Source: Pseudomonas fragi
GTDB lineage: Bacteria; Pseudomonadota; Gammaproteobacteria; Pseudomonadales; Pseudomonadaceae
DNA: 64,000 bases
Assembly: GCF_002269505.1 (NCBI RefSeq)
Contig: NZ_NQKQ01000004.1
Span: forward strand, 64,301-128,300
Direction: 5' to 3'
Shown: in pieces, positions 1 through 10,321 of the stretch
How the letters are laid out: every line of letters starts with the position of its first letter
Position numbering within the stretch: the stretch's first letter is position 1
Notes under the pieces: generated by a model
The model's input: only the letters and a program-made list of their open reading frames with translations
Database searches by the model: none
Told to the model about the DNA's origin: nothing
Position numbers and translations under genes: made by a program

Positions 1-354
1 GCTGTTGGAAACGTGAATCACGTTTTCGTCTTCAAAGCAGCGCACTACGTGAGCGATAGCATCGGTTTCACGGATGTTGGCCAAAAACTTGTTGCCCAGG
101 CCTTCGCCTTTCGATGCGCCAGCCACCAGGCCTGCGATGTCGACGAATTCCATGGTGGTCGGCAAGATGCGCTGCGGCTTGACGATGGCAGCCAGCGCGT
201 CCAGACGTGGGTCGGGCATCGGCACGATACCGGTGTTCGGCTCGATCGTGCAGAAGGGGAAGTTCTCGGCCGCGATACCGGATTTGGTAAGGGCGTTGAA
301 CAGGGTGGACTTGCCGACGTTAGGCAGGCCGACGATGCCGCAGTTGAATCCCAT
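1..354 (-). CDS. ychF: Ribosome-associated ATPase YchF (5' part only)
   Basis: Partial gene: the N-terminal 118 codons lie here and the rest runs off the left edge. The protein begins [17 protein letters not shown], so the P-loop GLPNVGKST spans residues 9-17; a TIEPN motif follows. YchF is an Obg-family P-loop NTPase that prefers ATP, binds the ribosome and has been linked to oxidative-stress responses. The start is the ATG at 354, which gives the invariant family N-terminus. It lies 23 bases after pth on the same strand, as in other pseudomonads, and is probably cotranscribed with it. The identification is secure from the first third of the protein. Confidence 0.95.
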   Translation of the reverse strand, partial: MGFNCGIVGLPNVGKSTLFNALTKSGIAAENFPFCTIEPNTGIVPMPDPRLDALAAIVKPQRILPTTMEFVDIAGLVAGASKGEGLGNKFLANIRETDAIAHVVRCFEDENVIHVSNS

Positions 355-377
355 GGTGTTTCCCCTCGGAAAAAGAG

Positions 378-962
378 TCAGGCCTTCTGGCTGTGCAGGT
401 TTTTCATCGCACGGTTCCATTCCCCGGCGAGGATATCCGGCAGCACGCCGAGGGCAAAATCGATGCTGGCGTCCAGTTTTTCCTGTTCGGCGCGTGGCGC
501 ACGACCGAGGACAAAGTTGGACACCATGCTGGCGACGCCCGGGTGGCCAATGCCAAGCCGCAGACGGTAGAAATCTTTGTTGTTCCCCAGTTGCGCGATG
601 ATGTCGCGCAATCCGTTGTGACCTCCGTGGCCGCCGCCCAGCTTGAGCTTGGCAACGCCTGGCGGGAGGTCGAGTTCGTCGTGGGCCACCAATATGGATT
701 CCGGCGCAATACGGTAGAAACCGGCAAGCGCCGCAACGGCCTGGCCGCTTCGGTTCATATAGGTGGTGGGAATCAACAGACGAACATCCTGACCCTGGTG
801 GCTGAAACGCCCGGTCAGGCCAAAATATTTGCGATCAGCAACAAGGTTTACCCCGTTTGCCGACGCGAGACGCTCAACAAAAAGGGCCCCTGCGTTATGC
901 CGGGTCTGTTCGTATTCGGTGCCTGGATTTCCCAGGCCAACGATCAGTTTTATGGCGGTCAC
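378..962 (-). CDS. pth: Peptidyl-tRNA hydrolase
   Basis: A 194-residue enzyme that cleaves the ester bond of peptidyl-tRNAs released early from ribosomes, recycling tRNA. Visible family signatures are the N-terminal [19 protein letters not shown], with catalytic His22 in TRHN, a central TYMNRSG, and LAHDELD-type and [12 protein letters not shown] segments. The length matches the family. The start is a GTG at 962 (protein [12 protein letters not shown]); an AGGG purine stretch lies upstream and no in-frame ATG fits the family N-terminus. It sits between rplY and ychF on one strand, a standard translation cluster. Confidence 0.97.
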   Translation of the reverse strand: MTAIKLIVGLGNPGTEYEQTRHNAGALFVERLASANGVNLVADRKYFGLTGRFSHQGQDVRLLIPTTYMNRSGQAVAALAGFYRIAPESILVAHDELDLPPGVAKLKLGGGHGGHNGLRDIIAQLGNNKDFYRLRLGIGHPGVASMVSNFVLGRAPRAEQEKLDASIDFALGVLPDILAGEWNRAMKNLHSQKA

Positions 963-996
963 GACAAGGGCCCTTCTATGGAGTTGTGGATAACAT

Positions 997-1017
997 CGCC
1001 GCTAACGGTTAGCGGCG
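997..1017. repeat. 10-bp inverted repeat in the rplY-pth gap
   Basis: CGCCGCTAAC (997-1006) and GTTAGCGGCG (1008-1017) are perfect complements separated by one base. On the minus strand no U-run follows, so it is not a classical intrinsic terminator of rplY. It may be an mRNA processing or stability hairpin between rplY and pth. Confidence 0.5.
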
Positions 1018-1128
1018 AAAACGGACAAAAAAGCGGGTTTACATGAGTAAACTTCGCGATCTTGTCCGCTTTACTCGCTGCGTGTTAGCTCGCGATGTTT
1101 CTCAAGACTCCAACTACAGAGTAATGAA

Positions 1129-1716
1129 TTACTCTGCTGCTTCTGGTGCAACACGTGGAGCGTGAACGTTGGCTACTGCCAGGTCGTTACCGTGTGCCAG
1201 AGCTACGAACTCAACGCCTTTAGGAGCGGTGATGTCCGACAGGTGAATGATCGAGCCAACTTCGGCGTTAGCCAGGTCAACTTCGATGAATTCAGGCAGG
1301 TCTTTTGGCAGGCAGGAAACTTCGATGTCTGCAACAACGTGCGAGATCTCGCCGCCTTTCTTGATCGGAGCCGCTTCACCAACAAAGTGAACTGGAACGA
1401 TTGCAGTCAGCTTTTGACCAGCAACAACGCGTACGAAGTCAGCGTGCATCACGTGGCCTTTAGCCGGGTGACGTTGCAGAGCTTTGATGATCACGTTTTG
1501 CTTAACGCCGCCAACGGTCAGTTCGATAACGTGGCTGTAAGCAGCTTCGTTTTCGAGCAGTTTGGCAACTTCTTTAGCCAGCATGCTGATGGATTCAGGG
1601 GCTTTTTCGCCACCGTAAACTACAGCTGGAACCAGGCTTGCGAGACGACGCAGGCGGCGGCTCGCACCTTTCCCCAGGTCGGAACGCACTTCAGCATTCA
1701 GAGTAAAATCGTTCAT
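1129..1716 (-). CDS. rplY: 50S ribosomal protein L25/CTC general-stress form
   Basis: A 195-residue L25 of the long (CTC/TL5) type. The N-terminal domain (about residues 1-95, [17 protein letters not shown]) binds 5S rRNA; an added beta-rich C-terminal domain ends in [10 protein letters not shown]. The start is the ATG at 1716, preceded by GGAG (TTTGGAGATACAAC). The reading frame is open further upstream, but that extension has no family similarity and crosses the prs terminator. It lies downstream of prs and upstream of pth on the same strand. Confidence 0.96.
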   Translation of the reverse strand: MNDFTLNAEVRSDLGKGASRRLRRLASLVPAVVYGGEKAPESISMLAKEVAKLLENEAAYSHVIELTVGGVKQNVIIKALQRHPAKGHVMHADFVRVVAGQKLTAIVPVHFVGEAAPIKKGGEISHVVADIEVSCLPKDLPEFIEVDLANAEVGSIIHLSDITAPKGVEFVALAHGNDLAVANVHAPRVAPEAAE

Positions 1717-1781
1717 GTTGTATCTCCAAAATAACCACATCCGCCCTGACGTTTGCGACCAGCGCCATGGACGGTATGGGC

Positions 1782-1818
1782 AAAAAAGCCCCGCCCCAAC
1801 GGATTGCTGGGGCGGGGC
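1782..1818 (-). terminator. Intrinsic terminator after prs
   Basis: An 11-bp GC-rich stem pairs GCCCCGCCCCA (1788-1798) with TGGGGCGGGGC (1808-1818) around a 9-base loop. On the minus strand it is followed by six U residues (1782-1787). It ends prs transcription before rplY, so rplY probably has its own promoter or relies on read-through. Confidence 0.88.
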
Positions 1819-1855
1819 GCTTTTCGTCAGCAGAAGTCCTGAAAGGGCAGGGCCC

Positions 1856-2797
1856 TTAGCGGAACATCGCGCTGATCGATTCTTCGTTGCTGATGCGGCG
1901 AACCGCTTCAGCCACAACCGGTGCGATATCCAACTGGCGGATACGCGAACAGGCTTGTGCGGCAGCGGACAGCGGAATGGTGTTAGTCACCACCAGCTCA
2001 TCCAGCATGGAATTTTCGATATTCTCAATTGCCCGACCCGACAGCACAGGGTGTGTGCAGTAGGCGAACACTTTGGAAGCGCCATGCTCTTTCAAGGCTT
2101 TAGCCGCGTGACACAGAGTGCCGGCGGTATCGACCATGTCATCAACCAGAATACAGGTACGCCCTTCGACATCACCGATGATATGCATCACTTCCGAGTG
2201 ATTGGCTTTCTCACGGCGTTTGTCGATGATACCCAGATCGACGCCCAGGGACTTGGCAACAGCACGTGCACGCACGACGCCGCCGATATCCGGGGACACA
2301 ATCATAAGGTTCTCAAAGCGCTGATCTTCGATGTCATCCACCAAAACTGGGGAGCCGTAGATGTTGTCTACAGGAATATCGAAGAAACCCTGGATTTGGT
2401 CAGCATGCAAATCAACCGTGAGAACACGATCGATGCCGACTACGGTAAGCATGTCAGCAACAACTTTCGCGCTGATAGCCACACGTGCGGAACGCGGACG
2501 GCGATCCTGACGGGCATAACCAAAGTAAGGAATAACAGCAGTAATACGAGTCGCTGAGGAGCGGCGGAAGGCATCAGCCATCACGACGAGTTCCATCAGG
2601 TTATCGTTGGTCGGAGCACAAGTCGGCTGAATGATGAAAACGTCTTTACCGCGGACATTTTCATTAATCTCAGCGGTAATTTCGCCGTCGGAAAACTTGC
2701 CGACAGAGATGTCACCGAGTGGGATATGCAGCTGACGTACGACACGCCGAGCCAGATCGGGGTTAGCGTTCCCCGTAAAGACCATCATCTTGGACAC
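1856..2797 (-). CDS. prs: Ribose-phosphate pyrophosphokinase
   Basis: A 313-residue PRPP synthetase making 5-phosphoribosyl-1-pyrophosphate from ribose-5-phosphate and ATP, the precursor for purines, pyrimidines, histidine, tryptophan and NAD. Visible features are FSDGEI and [10 protein letters not shown] near the N-terminus, [10 protein letters not shown], the [10 protein letters not shown] flag region, and the PRPP-binding loop [13 protein letters not shown]. The C-terminus [14 protein letters not shown] is typical of the family. The start is the GTG at 2797 ([14 protein letters not shown]), which gives the usual Pseudomonas N-terminus and length. It follows tRNA-Gln on the same strand. Confidence 0.97.
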   Translation of the reverse strand: MSKMMVFTGNANPDLARRVVRQLHIPLGDISVGKFSDGEITAEINENVRGKDVFIIQPTCAPTNDNLMELVVMADAFRRSSATRITAVIPYFGYARQDRRPRSARVAISAKVVADMLTVVGIDRVLTVDLHADQIQGFFDIPVDNIYGSPVLVDDIEDQRFENLMIVSPDIGGVVRARAVAKSLGVDLGIIDKRREKANHSEVMHIIGDVEGRTCILVDDMVDTAGTLCHAAKALKEHGASKVFAYCTHPVLSGRAIENIENSMLDELVVTNTIPLSAAAQACSRIRQLDIAPVVAEAVRRISNEESISAMFR

Positions 2798-2842
2798 GCG
2801 CAGTACCTGAAGGCTGAGGGTAACCTGGATGAGTATAAGAAA

Positions 2843-2917
2843 TGGCAGGGGCGGCTGGATTCGAACCAACGCATGGCAGGATCAAAACCTGCTGCCTTAC
2901 CGCTTGGCGACGCCCCT
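2843..2917 (-). tRNA. tRNA-Gln (anticodon TTG)
   Basis: The minus strand folds as a 75-nt tRNA. The acceptor stem pairs AGGGGCG with CGCCCCT and CCA is encoded. The D arm is GCCAAGCGGTAAGGC, the anticodon arm GCAGGTTTTGATCCTGC with TTG at positions 34-36, and the T arm GTTGGTTCGAATCCAGC. It sits alone between ispE and prs and is probably processed out of their shared transcript. Confidence 0.97.
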
Positions 2918-2927
2918 GTATCTGTTG

Positions 2928-3815
2928 CTACGAGTACCGTGTACCCGTTTCCTTTGACAGATCTTGTAGCTTGCGATGCAACATCGAAACGTTGCTTCCT
3001 TTTGCTACAAACCCTGTAAGGGTCTCTGTAAGAAGGTGCAGCACTTTATCAGCATCTGCTTCGTTTGGGAAGGCCCCAAATATACAACTTCCAGTTCCAG
3101 TTAATTTTGCTTCGGTATATTTACCTAACAAATTCAAAGCGTTACGTACTTCTGGATAACGCTCCTTCACTACTGCTTCGCAGTCGTTTCGGCTGTTTCC
3201 CTTGGGAACGGGGCGCACTTTAATGGGCAAAGAGTCACGTGTCAACAACGGATCTGAAAATATTTCTGCAGTACTTACAGATACTTGCGGGACAAGCACC
3301 AGATACCAGGGTTCTTCCGGCTCTGCAGGGGTAAGGATTTCGCCGACACCTTCAGCAAATGCGGCATGGCCGCGTACGAAAACCGGGACGTCGGCCCCCA
3401 GAGTCAGGCCCAGCGTTGCCAGCCGGTCTTCATCCCAAGCCAGTTGCCAAAGATGGTTGAGCGCGAGCAGGGTGGTCGCCGCATTGGAGCTGCCGCCGCC
3501 GATGCCGCCGCCCATGGGCAGGACTTTCTTGATCCAGATATCGATCCCCAGTGGGCAAGCGGATTGCGCCTGGAGTTTTTTTGCCGCCTTGACGATCAAA
3601 TTATCGTCGTGAGCAACGCCGGGAAATTCGGTGTGCAGGCAAATAACCCCATCTTCACGCACGGCAAAGGTCATTTCATCGCCGTAGTCGAGAAATTGAA
3701 ACAGCGTTTGCAGTTCGTGATAGCCATCTTCGCGACGGCCGAGGATGTGCAGCATCAAGTTCAGCTTTGCCGGTGAGGGCAAAACCAGAGTGTTTCGATC
3801 CAGACGGTCTTGCAT
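2928..3815 (-). CDS. ispE: 4-diphosphocytidyl-2-C-methyl-D-erythritol kinase
   Basis: A GHMP-family kinase of 295 residues that phosphorylates CDP-ME in the MEP isoprenoid pathway. Visible features are the N-terminal [23 protein letters not shown], the GHMP ATP-binding loop [18 protein letters not shown] (about residues 98-115), and the C-terminal [10 protein letters not shown] motif. The chosen ATG at 3815 is one base past the lolB stop (TAAGATG), indicating translational coupling. The C-terminal tail ([14 protein letters not shown]) is slightly longer than in P. aeruginosa. The gene order lolB-ispE-tRNA-Gln-prs is conserved. Confidence 0.96.
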   Translation of the reverse strand: MQDRLDRNTLVLPSPAKLNLMLHILGRREDGYHELQTLFQFLDYGDEMTFAVREDGVICLHTEFPGVAHDDNLIVKAAKKLQAQSACPLGIDIWIKKVLPMGGGIGGGSSNAATTLLALNHLWQLAWDEDRLATLGLTLGADVPVFVRGHAAFAEGVGEILTPAEPEEPWYLVLVPQVSVSTAEIFSDPLLTRDSLPIKVRPVPKGNSRNDCEAVVKERYPEVRNALNLLGKYTEAKLTGTGSCIFGAFPNEADADKVLHLLTETLTGFVAKGSNVSMLHRKLQDLSKETGTRYS

Positions 3816-3816
3816 C

Positions 3817-4443
3817 TTATTGACCCAACAAGCGAGGTTGCCAATCTTTAACCACGAGCGTGACGTCCAGGTCCGGGCCGTGCAGCTTGACGCGCTCGGG
3901 CAGCCAGAAGCCGTTTTGCTCGACATAGCTCAAATATTCGATTTTCCAGCCATCCTGCTCCAGGTTGGCCAGGCGGCTGTCGCCATTGAGTGTCACCCGG
4001 CTTTTGCTGCCGGGCGCAGGCAAGCCGCGTACCCACCAGACCAGATGCGACACCGGCAGGCTCCAGCCCAATTGTTCGCCCAGCAACTCTTCCGGGGTCG
4101 GCGCTTCATAGCGGCCCTGATTGGCTACTTCCAGAAGCACGCTGCCCGGGCGCCCGGTCAGGCGGGCGGCACCGCGGCCCAGTGGGCCGGAAAGGCGAAT
4201 ATCGTAATAGTCCTGACGCTGCAGCCAGAACAACGTGGCGCTGCCGGAATCTTTAGGGGCGCGAATGCCGACTTTGCCGTTGATTTGCCAGCCGTCGAGT
4301 TGAGTCAGTTGCTGTTTGTGTGCTGACCACAGGGCAGGGCTGCCGTGGCCTTCTACGGATTCGCGGGCGCCGAAGCCCGCGCAACCGGCGAGTACGGCAA
4401 TCAGGCTGAAAACTACGAGATGGCGCAAGTGACGATATAACAT
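3817..4443 (-). CDS. lolB: Outer-membrane lipoprotein receptor LolB
   Basis: A 208-residue lipoprotein that accepts lipoproteins from LolA and inserts them in the outer membrane. The signal peptide [21 protein letters not shown] ends in a lipobox (LAGC, Cys21). The mature part has the LolB signatures [11 protein letters not shown] and [12 protein letters not shown] and the hydrophobic insertion segment [11 protein letters not shown]. It is followed directly by ispE and preceded by a TPR lipoprotein gene three bases upstream, so the three probably form one transcript. Confidence 0.94.
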   Translation of the reverse strand: MLYRHLRHLVVFSLIAVLAGCAGFGARESVEGHGSPALWSAHKQQLTQLDGWQINGKVGIRAPKDSGSATLFWLQRQDYYDIRLSGPLGRGAARLTGRPGSVLLEVANQGRYEAPTPEELLGEQLGWSLPVSHLVWWVRGLPAPGSKSRVTLNGDSRLANLEQDGWKIEYLSYVEQNGFWLPERVKLHGPDLDVTLVVKDWQPRLLGQ

Positions 4444-4446
4444 GAG

Positions 4447-6171
4447 TTAAAGAGTCTCTGATCCGGTCAAGCGCAAAATGGTTTTGCGCAGAATAGGGCT
4501 GTCAGGATTTTCTTTAAGAAAAGTGCCCCAGATTTTTTTGGCTTCACGCTGCTTGCCATTGGCCCACAGCACTTCGCCCAGGTGAGCAGCAACTTCCTGG
4601 TCCGGGAAGCGCTCCAGTGCCTGGCGCAGCAAGCGTTCGGCTTCATCCAGATTGCCAAGGCGATAATTTACCCAGCCCAGGCTGTCGAGCACGGCAGGGT
4701 CATCCGGGTTCAGATCGTAGGCTTGCTGGATCAGCGCTTTGGCTTCCGCGTAGCGAGTGGTTCGATCCGAAAGTGTGTAACCCAGGGCGTTCAATGCCAT
4801 CGCATTGTCAGGTTCACGCTTGATGATGGCGCGCAAATCCCGCTCCATCTGCTCCAGATCGTTACGCTTCTCGGCCAGCATGGCGCGTGAATACAGCAGG
4901 TTCAGATCGTCCGGGTATTGCTTGATTGCTTGTTGAAGCGTGTTCCAGGCGCGATCGGTCTGGTTGTTCGCCGCCAGGGTTTCGGCCTCTATCAAGTACA
5001 GCTGAATAGCGTAGTCGGGTTGTGCACCACGGGCCGAGGCCAGTTTTTTCGAGGCTTCGGCGCCGCGACCATGACTGATGAGGATGTCCGCCTGGCGCAG
5101 TTGTGCGGGCAGATATTCGTTGCCGGGACCTACCAGTGCGTACTCGACCAGTGCGCCCTCGGGATCATCGCGCTCTTCGGCGATGCGGCCCAGATTCAGG
5201 TGCGCCGAGTCGACATGGCTGTCGCGCTCGATCAACTCTTGCAGATAACCTTCGGCTTCGTCCCAGGACTTGCCTTCCAGGCAAACCAGCGCCAGCGAGA
5301 ATCGCAGCTCATCGTCTTCGGGGTATTGCTCCACCAGGCTGGCAAATTGCACTTTGGCCTCGGCCATGCGGTTCTGCTCGACCAGGGTTCGTGCATAGGT
5401 CAGGCCCAGGCGTTTGTCGTCGGGGTACTGGCTGACGCTTTTTTTCAGCAGCGGCAACGCTTCATCACCGCGGTTGAGACTTTGCAGCAAGCGGGCGCGC
5501 AACAGAATCGGGGCTATCTCACCGTTTTGCGGCGGGTTTTTTTCCAGCAGTTTCAGCGCGCCTTCGGCATCCCCGTCCTGCTGCATCAACAAGGCCTTGC
5601 CGAAAATCAGCTGAACGTTGTCCGGGTGCTTGGCCAGCAGGCTGTCAAAACTCTTTTGCAGGCCCGCACGGGTATCTGCATCGGTTTCTATGGCCGCCAG
5701 GGCCAGGAAATCGAAGTGAGTGTCGCCCTTGGCCTGCAGGACTTTTTCCATGTAGACCAGGGATTCGTCATAACGGCCGTTACGCGCCAGCTGAATGGCT
5801 GCAGCACGCTGTGCCTCAATATCGTCCGGGGCGTTTTTAACCCAAATCAGCGAGGTGTCCAGTGCGGCCTGATCGGCGCCCAGATACTCGGCAATGCGGA
5901 AAGCCCGCTCGGATATGCCCGGGTCCTGGGTGTTGATCGCTTGCGTCACGTAGTTATCGAGGGCGATATCCAGACGGTTGCGTTGGCCAGCCAGCTCGGC
6001 ACTTAACAGGCTGTACAGCGTGTCTTCGCTGAACGAACTGTAGACCGTGGGCTTTTCCGGGACGGAGGTAACGTCTTCATTCGCGGATGAATCATCCGGG
6101 GACGTGGGGGCCAAAGCCTGGCAGCCACTGAGAAGAACGAGAGCGAGGAGCAACGCGGAGGATCTATTCAT
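4447..6171 (-). CDS. TPR-repeat lipoprotein
   Basis: A 574-residue protein equivalent to the TPR protein found next to lolB in other pseudomonads. It starts MNRSSALLLALVLLSGCQALAP, a lipoprotein signal peptide with lipobox LSGC (Cys17). Many tetratricopeptide repeats follow (for example DEAEGYLQELIERD, NAMALNALGYTL, PAVLDSLGWVNYRLG). The open frame extends to 6276, but the ATG at 6171 is chosen because it gives an intact lipoprotein signal sequence. TPR proteins scaffold protein complexes; a role in lipoprotein trafficking is only inferred from proximity to lolB. It is divergent from hemA. Confidence 0.85.
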   Translation of the reverse strand: MNRSSALLLALVLLSGCQALAPTSPDDSSANEDVTSVPEKPTVYSSFSEDTLYSLLSAELAGQRNRLDIALDNYVTQAINTQDPGISERAFRIAEYLGADQAALDTSLIWVKNAPDDIEAQRAAAIQLARNGRYDESLVYMEKVLQAKGDTHFDFLALAAIETDADTRAGLQKSFDSLLAKHPDNVQLIFGKALLMQQDGDAEGALKLLEKNPPQNGEIAPILLRARLLQSLNRGDEALPLLKKSVSQYPDDKRLGLTYARTLVEQNRMAEAKVQFASLVEQYPEDDELRFSLALVCLEGKSWDEAEGYLQELIERDSHVDSAHLNLGRIAEERDDPEGALVEYALVGPGNEYLPAQLRQADILISHGRGAEASKKLASARGAQPDYAIQLYLIEAETLAANNQTDRAWNTLQQAIKQYPDDLNLLYSRAMLAEKRNDLEQMERDLRAIIKREPDNAMALNALGYTLSDRTTRYAEAKALIQQAYDLNPDDPAVLDSLGWVNYRLGNLDEAERLLRQALERFPDQEVAAHLGEVLWANGKQREAKKIWGTFLKENPDSPILRKTILRLTGSETL

Positions 6172-6372
6172 ATAAGAGATGGGCGACTTACCTGCGGTCT
6201 GGGCATCATGACACATGCAATGGTGCAAACCATAACAGGTGCGACTATCGATATCCGGGGCTGATGATGGGTTCAACAGACGTTAACTATAGAGACAATA
6301 GTCAGCAATGGTTGTTCTGAATCTGGCGAAGTAGGACAATTGTCGGCTTCTCGTCATCATCAGCGATCTTGA
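6172..6372. promoter_or_regulatory. Divergent promoter region, TPR lipoprotein / hemA
   Basis: About 200 bases between two divergent genes must contain the promoters for both the hemA and TPR-lolB-ispE transcripts. It is AT-richer near 6285-6305 (TTAACTATAGAGACAATAG). I could not define a convincing -35/-10 pair on either strand. Confidence 0.5.
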
Positions 6373-7656
6373 ATGGCCTTCCTCGCACTCGGTATTAACC
6401 ACAAGACTGCTTCAGTAGACGTCCGCGAGCGCGTGGCTTTTACTCCAGAGCAGTTGGTTGAGGCCTTGCAGCAGCTCTGCCGCCTAACCGACAGTCGCGA
6501 AGCTGCGATCCTCTCCACCTGCAATCGCAGTGAGCTCTATATAGAGCAGGACCACCTTTCGGCAGACAGCGTGCTGAAATGGCTGGCGGACTACCACGAC
6601 CTGAGCCTCGATGAACTGCGTGCCTGCGCTTATGTCCATGAGGACGATGCTGCCGTTCGTCATATGATGCGCGTGGCCTCGGGGCTGGATTCGCTGGTAT
6701 TGGGCGAACCGCAGATTCTCGGCCAGATGAAATCGGCCTACGCCGTAGCGCGTGAAGCGGGTACGGTCGGGCCGTTGCTGGGGCGTTTGTTCCAGGCCAC
6801 CTTCAACTCGGCCAAGCAGGTGCGCACCGACACCGCCATCGGTGAGAACCCGGTGTCTGTCGCCTTTGCCGCCGTGAGCCTGGCCAAACAGATCTTCAGC
6901 GACCTGCAGCGCAGCCAGGCCCTGCTGATCGGCGCGGGCGAGACCATTACCCTGGTCGCCCGCCATCTGCATGAGCTGGGAGTGAAACGTATCGTGGTTG
7001 CCAACCGAACTCTGGAGCGCGCCAGTACGCTGGCCGAGCAATTTGGCGCTCATGCTGTATTGCTGTCGGATATTCCCCAGGAGCTGGTACACAGCGATAT
7101 CGTGATCAGCTCCACGGCCAGCCAGTTGCCGATTCTGGGCAAGGGTGCGGTCGAAAGCGCCCTGAAACTGCGCAAACACAAGCCGATCTTTATGGTCGAT
7201 ATTGCCGTTCCCCGCGATATCGAGCCGGAAGTCGGCGAGTTGGACGACGTTTACCTCTATACCGTCGACGACTTGCACGAAGTGGTAGCCGAAAACCTCA
7301 AGAGTCGTCAGGGCGCGGCCCAGGCGGCAGAAGAGCTGGTGAGCATCGGCGCCGACGATTTTATGGTGCGCCTGCGCGAGCTGGCGGCAGTTGATGTGCT
7401 CAAGGCCTATCGTCAGCAAAGCGAACGCCTGCGTGACGAAGAGCTGCAAAAGGCCCAGCGGATGCTGGCCAACGGCAGCAATCCTGAAGATGTGCTGGTA
7501 CAACTGGCGCGGGGCCTGACCAACAAATTGCTTCACGCCCCCAGCGTACAACTGAAAAAACTTTCCGCCGAAGGCCGCCTCGATGCGCTGGCCATGGCCC
7601 AAGAACTTTTTGCCCTCGGTGAGGGCTCATCGCATAGCTCTGCGGATAAAAAATAG
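6373..7656 (+). CDS. hemA: Glutamyl-tRNA reductase
   Basis: A 427-residue enzyme that reduces glutamyl-tRNA to glutamate-1-semialdehyde, the committed step of tetrapyrrole synthesis. The catalytic cysteine is Cys50 in STCNRSELY. The conserved segment [19 protein letters not shown], the NADPH-binding [16 protein letters not shown] and a C-terminal dimerisation helix are all present. The ATG at 6373 has only a weak Shine-Dalgarno sequence. It heads hemA-prfA-prmC-moeB-murI, with prfA beginning two bases after its stop codon. Confidence 0.97.
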   Translation: MAFLALGINHKTASVDVRERVAFTPEQLVEALQQLCRLTDSREAAILSTCNRSELYIEQDHLSADSVLKWLADYHDLSLDELRACAYVHEDDAAVRHMMRVASGLDSLVLGEPQILGQMKSAYAVAREAGTVGPLLGRLFQATFNSAKQVRTDTAIGENPVSVAFAAVSLAKQIFSDLQRSQALLIGAGETITLVARHLHELGVKRIVVANRTLERASTLAEQFGAHAVLLSDIPQELVHSDIVISSTASQLPILGKGAVESALKLRKHKPIFMVDIAVPRDIEPEVGELDDVYLYTVDDLHEVVAENLKSRQGAAQAAEELVSIGADDFMVRLRELAAVDVLKAYRQQSERLRDEELQKAQRMLANGSNPEDVLVQLARGLTNKLLHAPSVQLKKLSAEGRLDALAMAQELFALGEGSSHSSADKK

Positions 7657-7658
7657 TA

Positions 7659-8741
7659 ATGAAAGCGTCACTGCTTAATAAACTGGACATCCTCCAGGAC
7701 CGTTTTGAAGAACTGACCGCATTGCTTGGCGATGGCGAAGTCATTTCCGATCAAACCAAATTCCGTGCCTATTCCAAGGAATACTCGGAAGTTGAACCCA
7801 TTGTTGCTGCTTACGGGCAGTGGCTCAAAGTGCAGGTCGACCTTGAAGGCGCCCAGGCGTTGCTCAAGGATAACGACCCGGACATGCGCGAAATGGCGGT
7901 CGAAGAAGTTCGCGAAGCCAAAGAACGGTTGATCGAGCTGGAAAAAGACCTGCAGCGCATGTTGCTGCCCAAGGACCCGAATGACGGGCGCAACGTGTTT
8001 CTGGAAATTCGCGCTGGCACCGGTGGCGACGAAGCGGCGATTTTTGCCGGTGACCTGTTTCGCATGTACTCGCGCTACGCCGAGCGGCGCGGCTGGCGGG
8101 TTGAAATTCTCTCCGAAAGCATCGGTGAGCATGGCGGCTATAAAGAAGTCATTGCCCGTGTCGAAGGCGAGAATGTTTACGCCAAGCTGAAGTTCGAGTC
8201 CGGCGTACACCGCGTGCAGCGGGTACCGGCGACCGAATCCCAGGGCCGTATCCATACCTCGGCCTGTACCGTGGCGGTGTTGCCAGAGCCCGATGAGCAG
8301 GAAGCCATCGAGATCAACCCGGCGGATTTGCGTGTGGATACCTACCGTTCCTCCGGGGCCGGTGGTCAGCACGTCAACAAGACCGACTCGGCGATCCGCA
8401 TCACTCACTTGCCTTCGGGCATTGTGGTGGAGTGTCAGGAAGAGCGTTCCCAGCATAAAAACCGGGCACGGGCGATGTCCTGGCTCTCGGCCAAGTTGAA
8501 TGACCAGCAAACCAGCGCTGCGGCCAATGCCATTGCCAGCGAGCGCAAGTCGCTGGTGGGCTCGGGGGATCGTTCCGAGCGCATCCGCACTTACAATTTC
8601 GCGCAGGGACGAGTGACCGACCACCGCGTCAACCTGACCCTGTATTCCCTGGATGACGTACTGGCGGGCGGTGTAGACGCCGTTATCGAGCCATTATTGG
8701 CGGAGTTTCAGGCTGATCAACTGACAGCCCTGGGTGAATAA
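7659..8741 (+). CDS. prfA: Peptide chain release factor 1
   Basis: A 360-residue class I release factor that reads UAA and UAG. The peptidyl-tRNA hydrolysis motif GGQ is at residues 235-237 ([15 protein letters not shown]) and the RF1-type codon-recognition motif PAT at about 190-192. Length and domains are standard. It is tightly coupled to hemA upstream and to prmC, whose ATG directly abuts its TAA. PrmC methylates the Gln of this GGQ motif, so modifier and substrate are cotranscribed. Confidence 0.98.
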   Translation: MKASLLNKLDILQDRFEELTALLGDGEVISDQTKFRAYSKEYSEVEPIVAAYGQWLKVQVDLEGAQALLKDNDPDMREMAVEEVREAKERLIELEKDLQRMLLPKDPNDGRNVFLEIRAGTGGDEAAIFAGDLFRMYSRYAERRGWRVEILSESIGEHGGYKEVIARVEGENVYAKLKFESGVHRVQRVPATESQGRIHTSACTVAVLPEPDEQEAIEINPADLRVDTYRSSGAGGQHVNKTDSAIRITHLPSGIVVECQEERSQHKNRARAMSWLSAKLNDQQTSAAANAIASERKSLVGSGDRSERIRTYNFAQGRVTDHRVNLTLYSLDDVLAGGVDAVIEPLLAEFQADQLTALGE

Positions 8742-9572
8742 ATGACTATTATTGCCAGCTTGTTGCGTGCTGCTGAACTGCCTGATTCGCCTACGGCCCG
8801 TCTTGATGCGGAGCTGCTGCTGGCCGCTGCCCTGGGCAAATCGCGCAGCTATCTGCACACATGGCCCGAAAAAATCGTCAGCAGCGAAGCGGCACTGACC
8901 TTCGCCGAATACCTGCTGCGCCGCCGTGCCGGTGAGCCGGTGGCCTATATTCTAGGTCAGCAGGGTTTCTGGAACCTTGATCTGGAAGTTGCGCCGCATA
9001 CGCTGATCCCGCGCCCGGACACCGAACTGCTGGTCGAAACCGCGCTGGCCCTGTTGCCCGCAAGCCCGGCCAGGGTGCTGGATCTGGGCACTGGCAGCGG
9101 CGCCATTGCCCTGGCATTGGCCAGTGAGCGCGGCGCATGGCACGTCACTGCGGTTGACCGGGTGCTTGAGGCTGTAGCACTGGCCGAACGCAATCGCCAG
9201 CGTCTGCAACTCGACAACGTCAATGTGTTCACCAGCCACTGGTTCAGCGCGCTGGCCGATCAGCGCTTTGATCTGATCATCAGCAACCCGCCTTATATTG
9301 CCGCCGGTGATGTGCACCTGGCTGAAGGCGATGTGCGGTTCGAGCCCGAGAGCGCCCTGGTCGCCGGTGCCGACGGCCTGGACGATATTCGTGAAATCAT
9401 CACCGCCTCGGCACAGCACCTCAATGCTGGCGGCTGGTTGATGCTGGAGCATGGTTACGATCAGGCTGCGGCTGTTCGCCAACTGTTGCAGGACGCAGGT
9501 TTTGCAGCGGTTGAAAGCCGCAAGGATCTGGGCGGCCACGAACGCATCACGTTGGGTCGCCTGCCGTGCTGA
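8742..9572 (+). CDS. prmC: Release factor glutamine methyltransferase
   Basis: A 276-residue SAM-dependent N5-glutamine methyltransferase that modifies the GGQ glutamine of RF1 and RF2. The SAM-binding loop VLDLGTGSGAIAL is at about residues 112-124 and the catalytic NPPY at 182-185. The N-terminal helical domain has the usual TRILGQ-like region, here AYILGQQGFW. It starts immediately after the prfA stop and overlaps moeB by seven bases. Confidence 0.97.
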   Translation: MTIIASLLRAAELPDSPTARLDAELLLAAALGKSRSYLHTWPEKIVSSEAALTFAEYLLRRRAGEPVAYILGQQGFWNLDLEVAPHTLIPRPDTELLVETALALLPASPARVLDLGTGSGAIALALASERGAWHVTAVDRVLEAVALAERNRQRLQLDNVNVFTSHWFSALADQRFDLIISNPPYIAAGDVHLAEGDVRFEPESALVAGADGLDDIREIITASAQHLNAGGWLMLEHGYDQAAAVRQLLQDAGFAAVESRKDLGGHERITLGRLPC

Positions 9573-10321
9573 CCGACGAGGAGCTGTTGCGCTATAGCCG
9601 ACAGATCCTGTTGCAACAGGTCGATATCGATGGCCAGTTGAAGCTGAAAAACAGTCGTGTGCTGATTGTCGGCCTGGGCGGGCTTGGCTCGCCTGTCGCG
9701 CTCTACCTGGCCGCAGCCGGTGTCGGCGAGCTGCATCTGGCCGACTTCGACAGCGTTGACCTGACCAATCTGCAGCGCCAGATCATTCATGACACCGCCA
9801 CTGTCGGCGAGAGCAAGGTCGATTCGGCCTCGCACCGGTTGCGCCTGATCAACCCGCATATCACATTGATCGCCCATCGCTCGGCACTGGATGCCGATTC
9901 GCTGGCCGACGTCGTTGGCGCAGTGGATCTGGTGCTCGATTGCTCTGACAACTTTGCCACCCGTGAGGCGGTGAACAGGGCCTGTGTTGCGGCGCGCAAG
10001 CCTTTGGTCAGCGGTGCGGCGATCCGTCTTGAAGGGCAGTTGTCGGTGTTTGATTCGCGTCAGAGCGCCAGCCCCTGCTACCACTGCCTGTACGGGCATG
10101 GCAGCGAAGAGGAGTTGACCTGCAGCGAAGCCGGCGTGATTGGCCCGTTGGTCGGGTTGGTTGGCAGCTTGCAAGCCCTTGAGGCGCTCAAGGTCCTGGC
10201 CGGTTTTGGTGAGCCGCTGGTAGGCCGCCTGTTGCTGATCGACGCCTTGAGCACGCGCTTTCGCGAGCTGCGGGTCAAGCGTGACCCGGCGTGCAGCGTG
10301 TGTGGTACAGGCCATGAGTGA
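9566..10321 (+). CDS. moeB: Molybdopterin-synthase adenylyltransferase
   Basis: A 251-residue E1-like enzyme that adenylates the C-terminal glycine of MoaD for molybdopterin synthesis. Visible features are the nucleotide-binding [20 protein letters not shown], the DLTNLQRQ segment, DCSDNFATR, and two CxxC pairs (CYHC and CSVC) that bind structural zinc. The start is a GTG at 9566 inside the end of prmC. The last eight bases overlap the murI start. It could equally act as a ThiF/HesA-like adenylyltransferase, but the length and lack of a rhodanese domain favour MoeB. Confidence 0.9.
   Translation: MLTDEELLRYSRQILLQQVDIDGQLKLKNSRVLIVGLGGLGSPVALYLAAAGVGELHLADFDSVDLTNLQRQIIHDTATVGESKVDSASHRLRLINPHITLIAHRSALDADSLADVVGAVDLVLDCSDNFATREAVNRACVAARKPLVSGAAIRLEGQLSVFDSRQSASPCYHCLYGHGSEEELTCSEAGVIGPLVGLVGSLQALEALKVLAGFGEPLVGRLLLIDALSTRFRELRVKRDPACSVCGTGHE

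Noticed and set aside
1717..1917. Upstream extension of rplY
   Set aside because: It would cross the prs terminator and adds residues foreign to the L25 family; the ATG at 1716 has a good ribosome-binding site.
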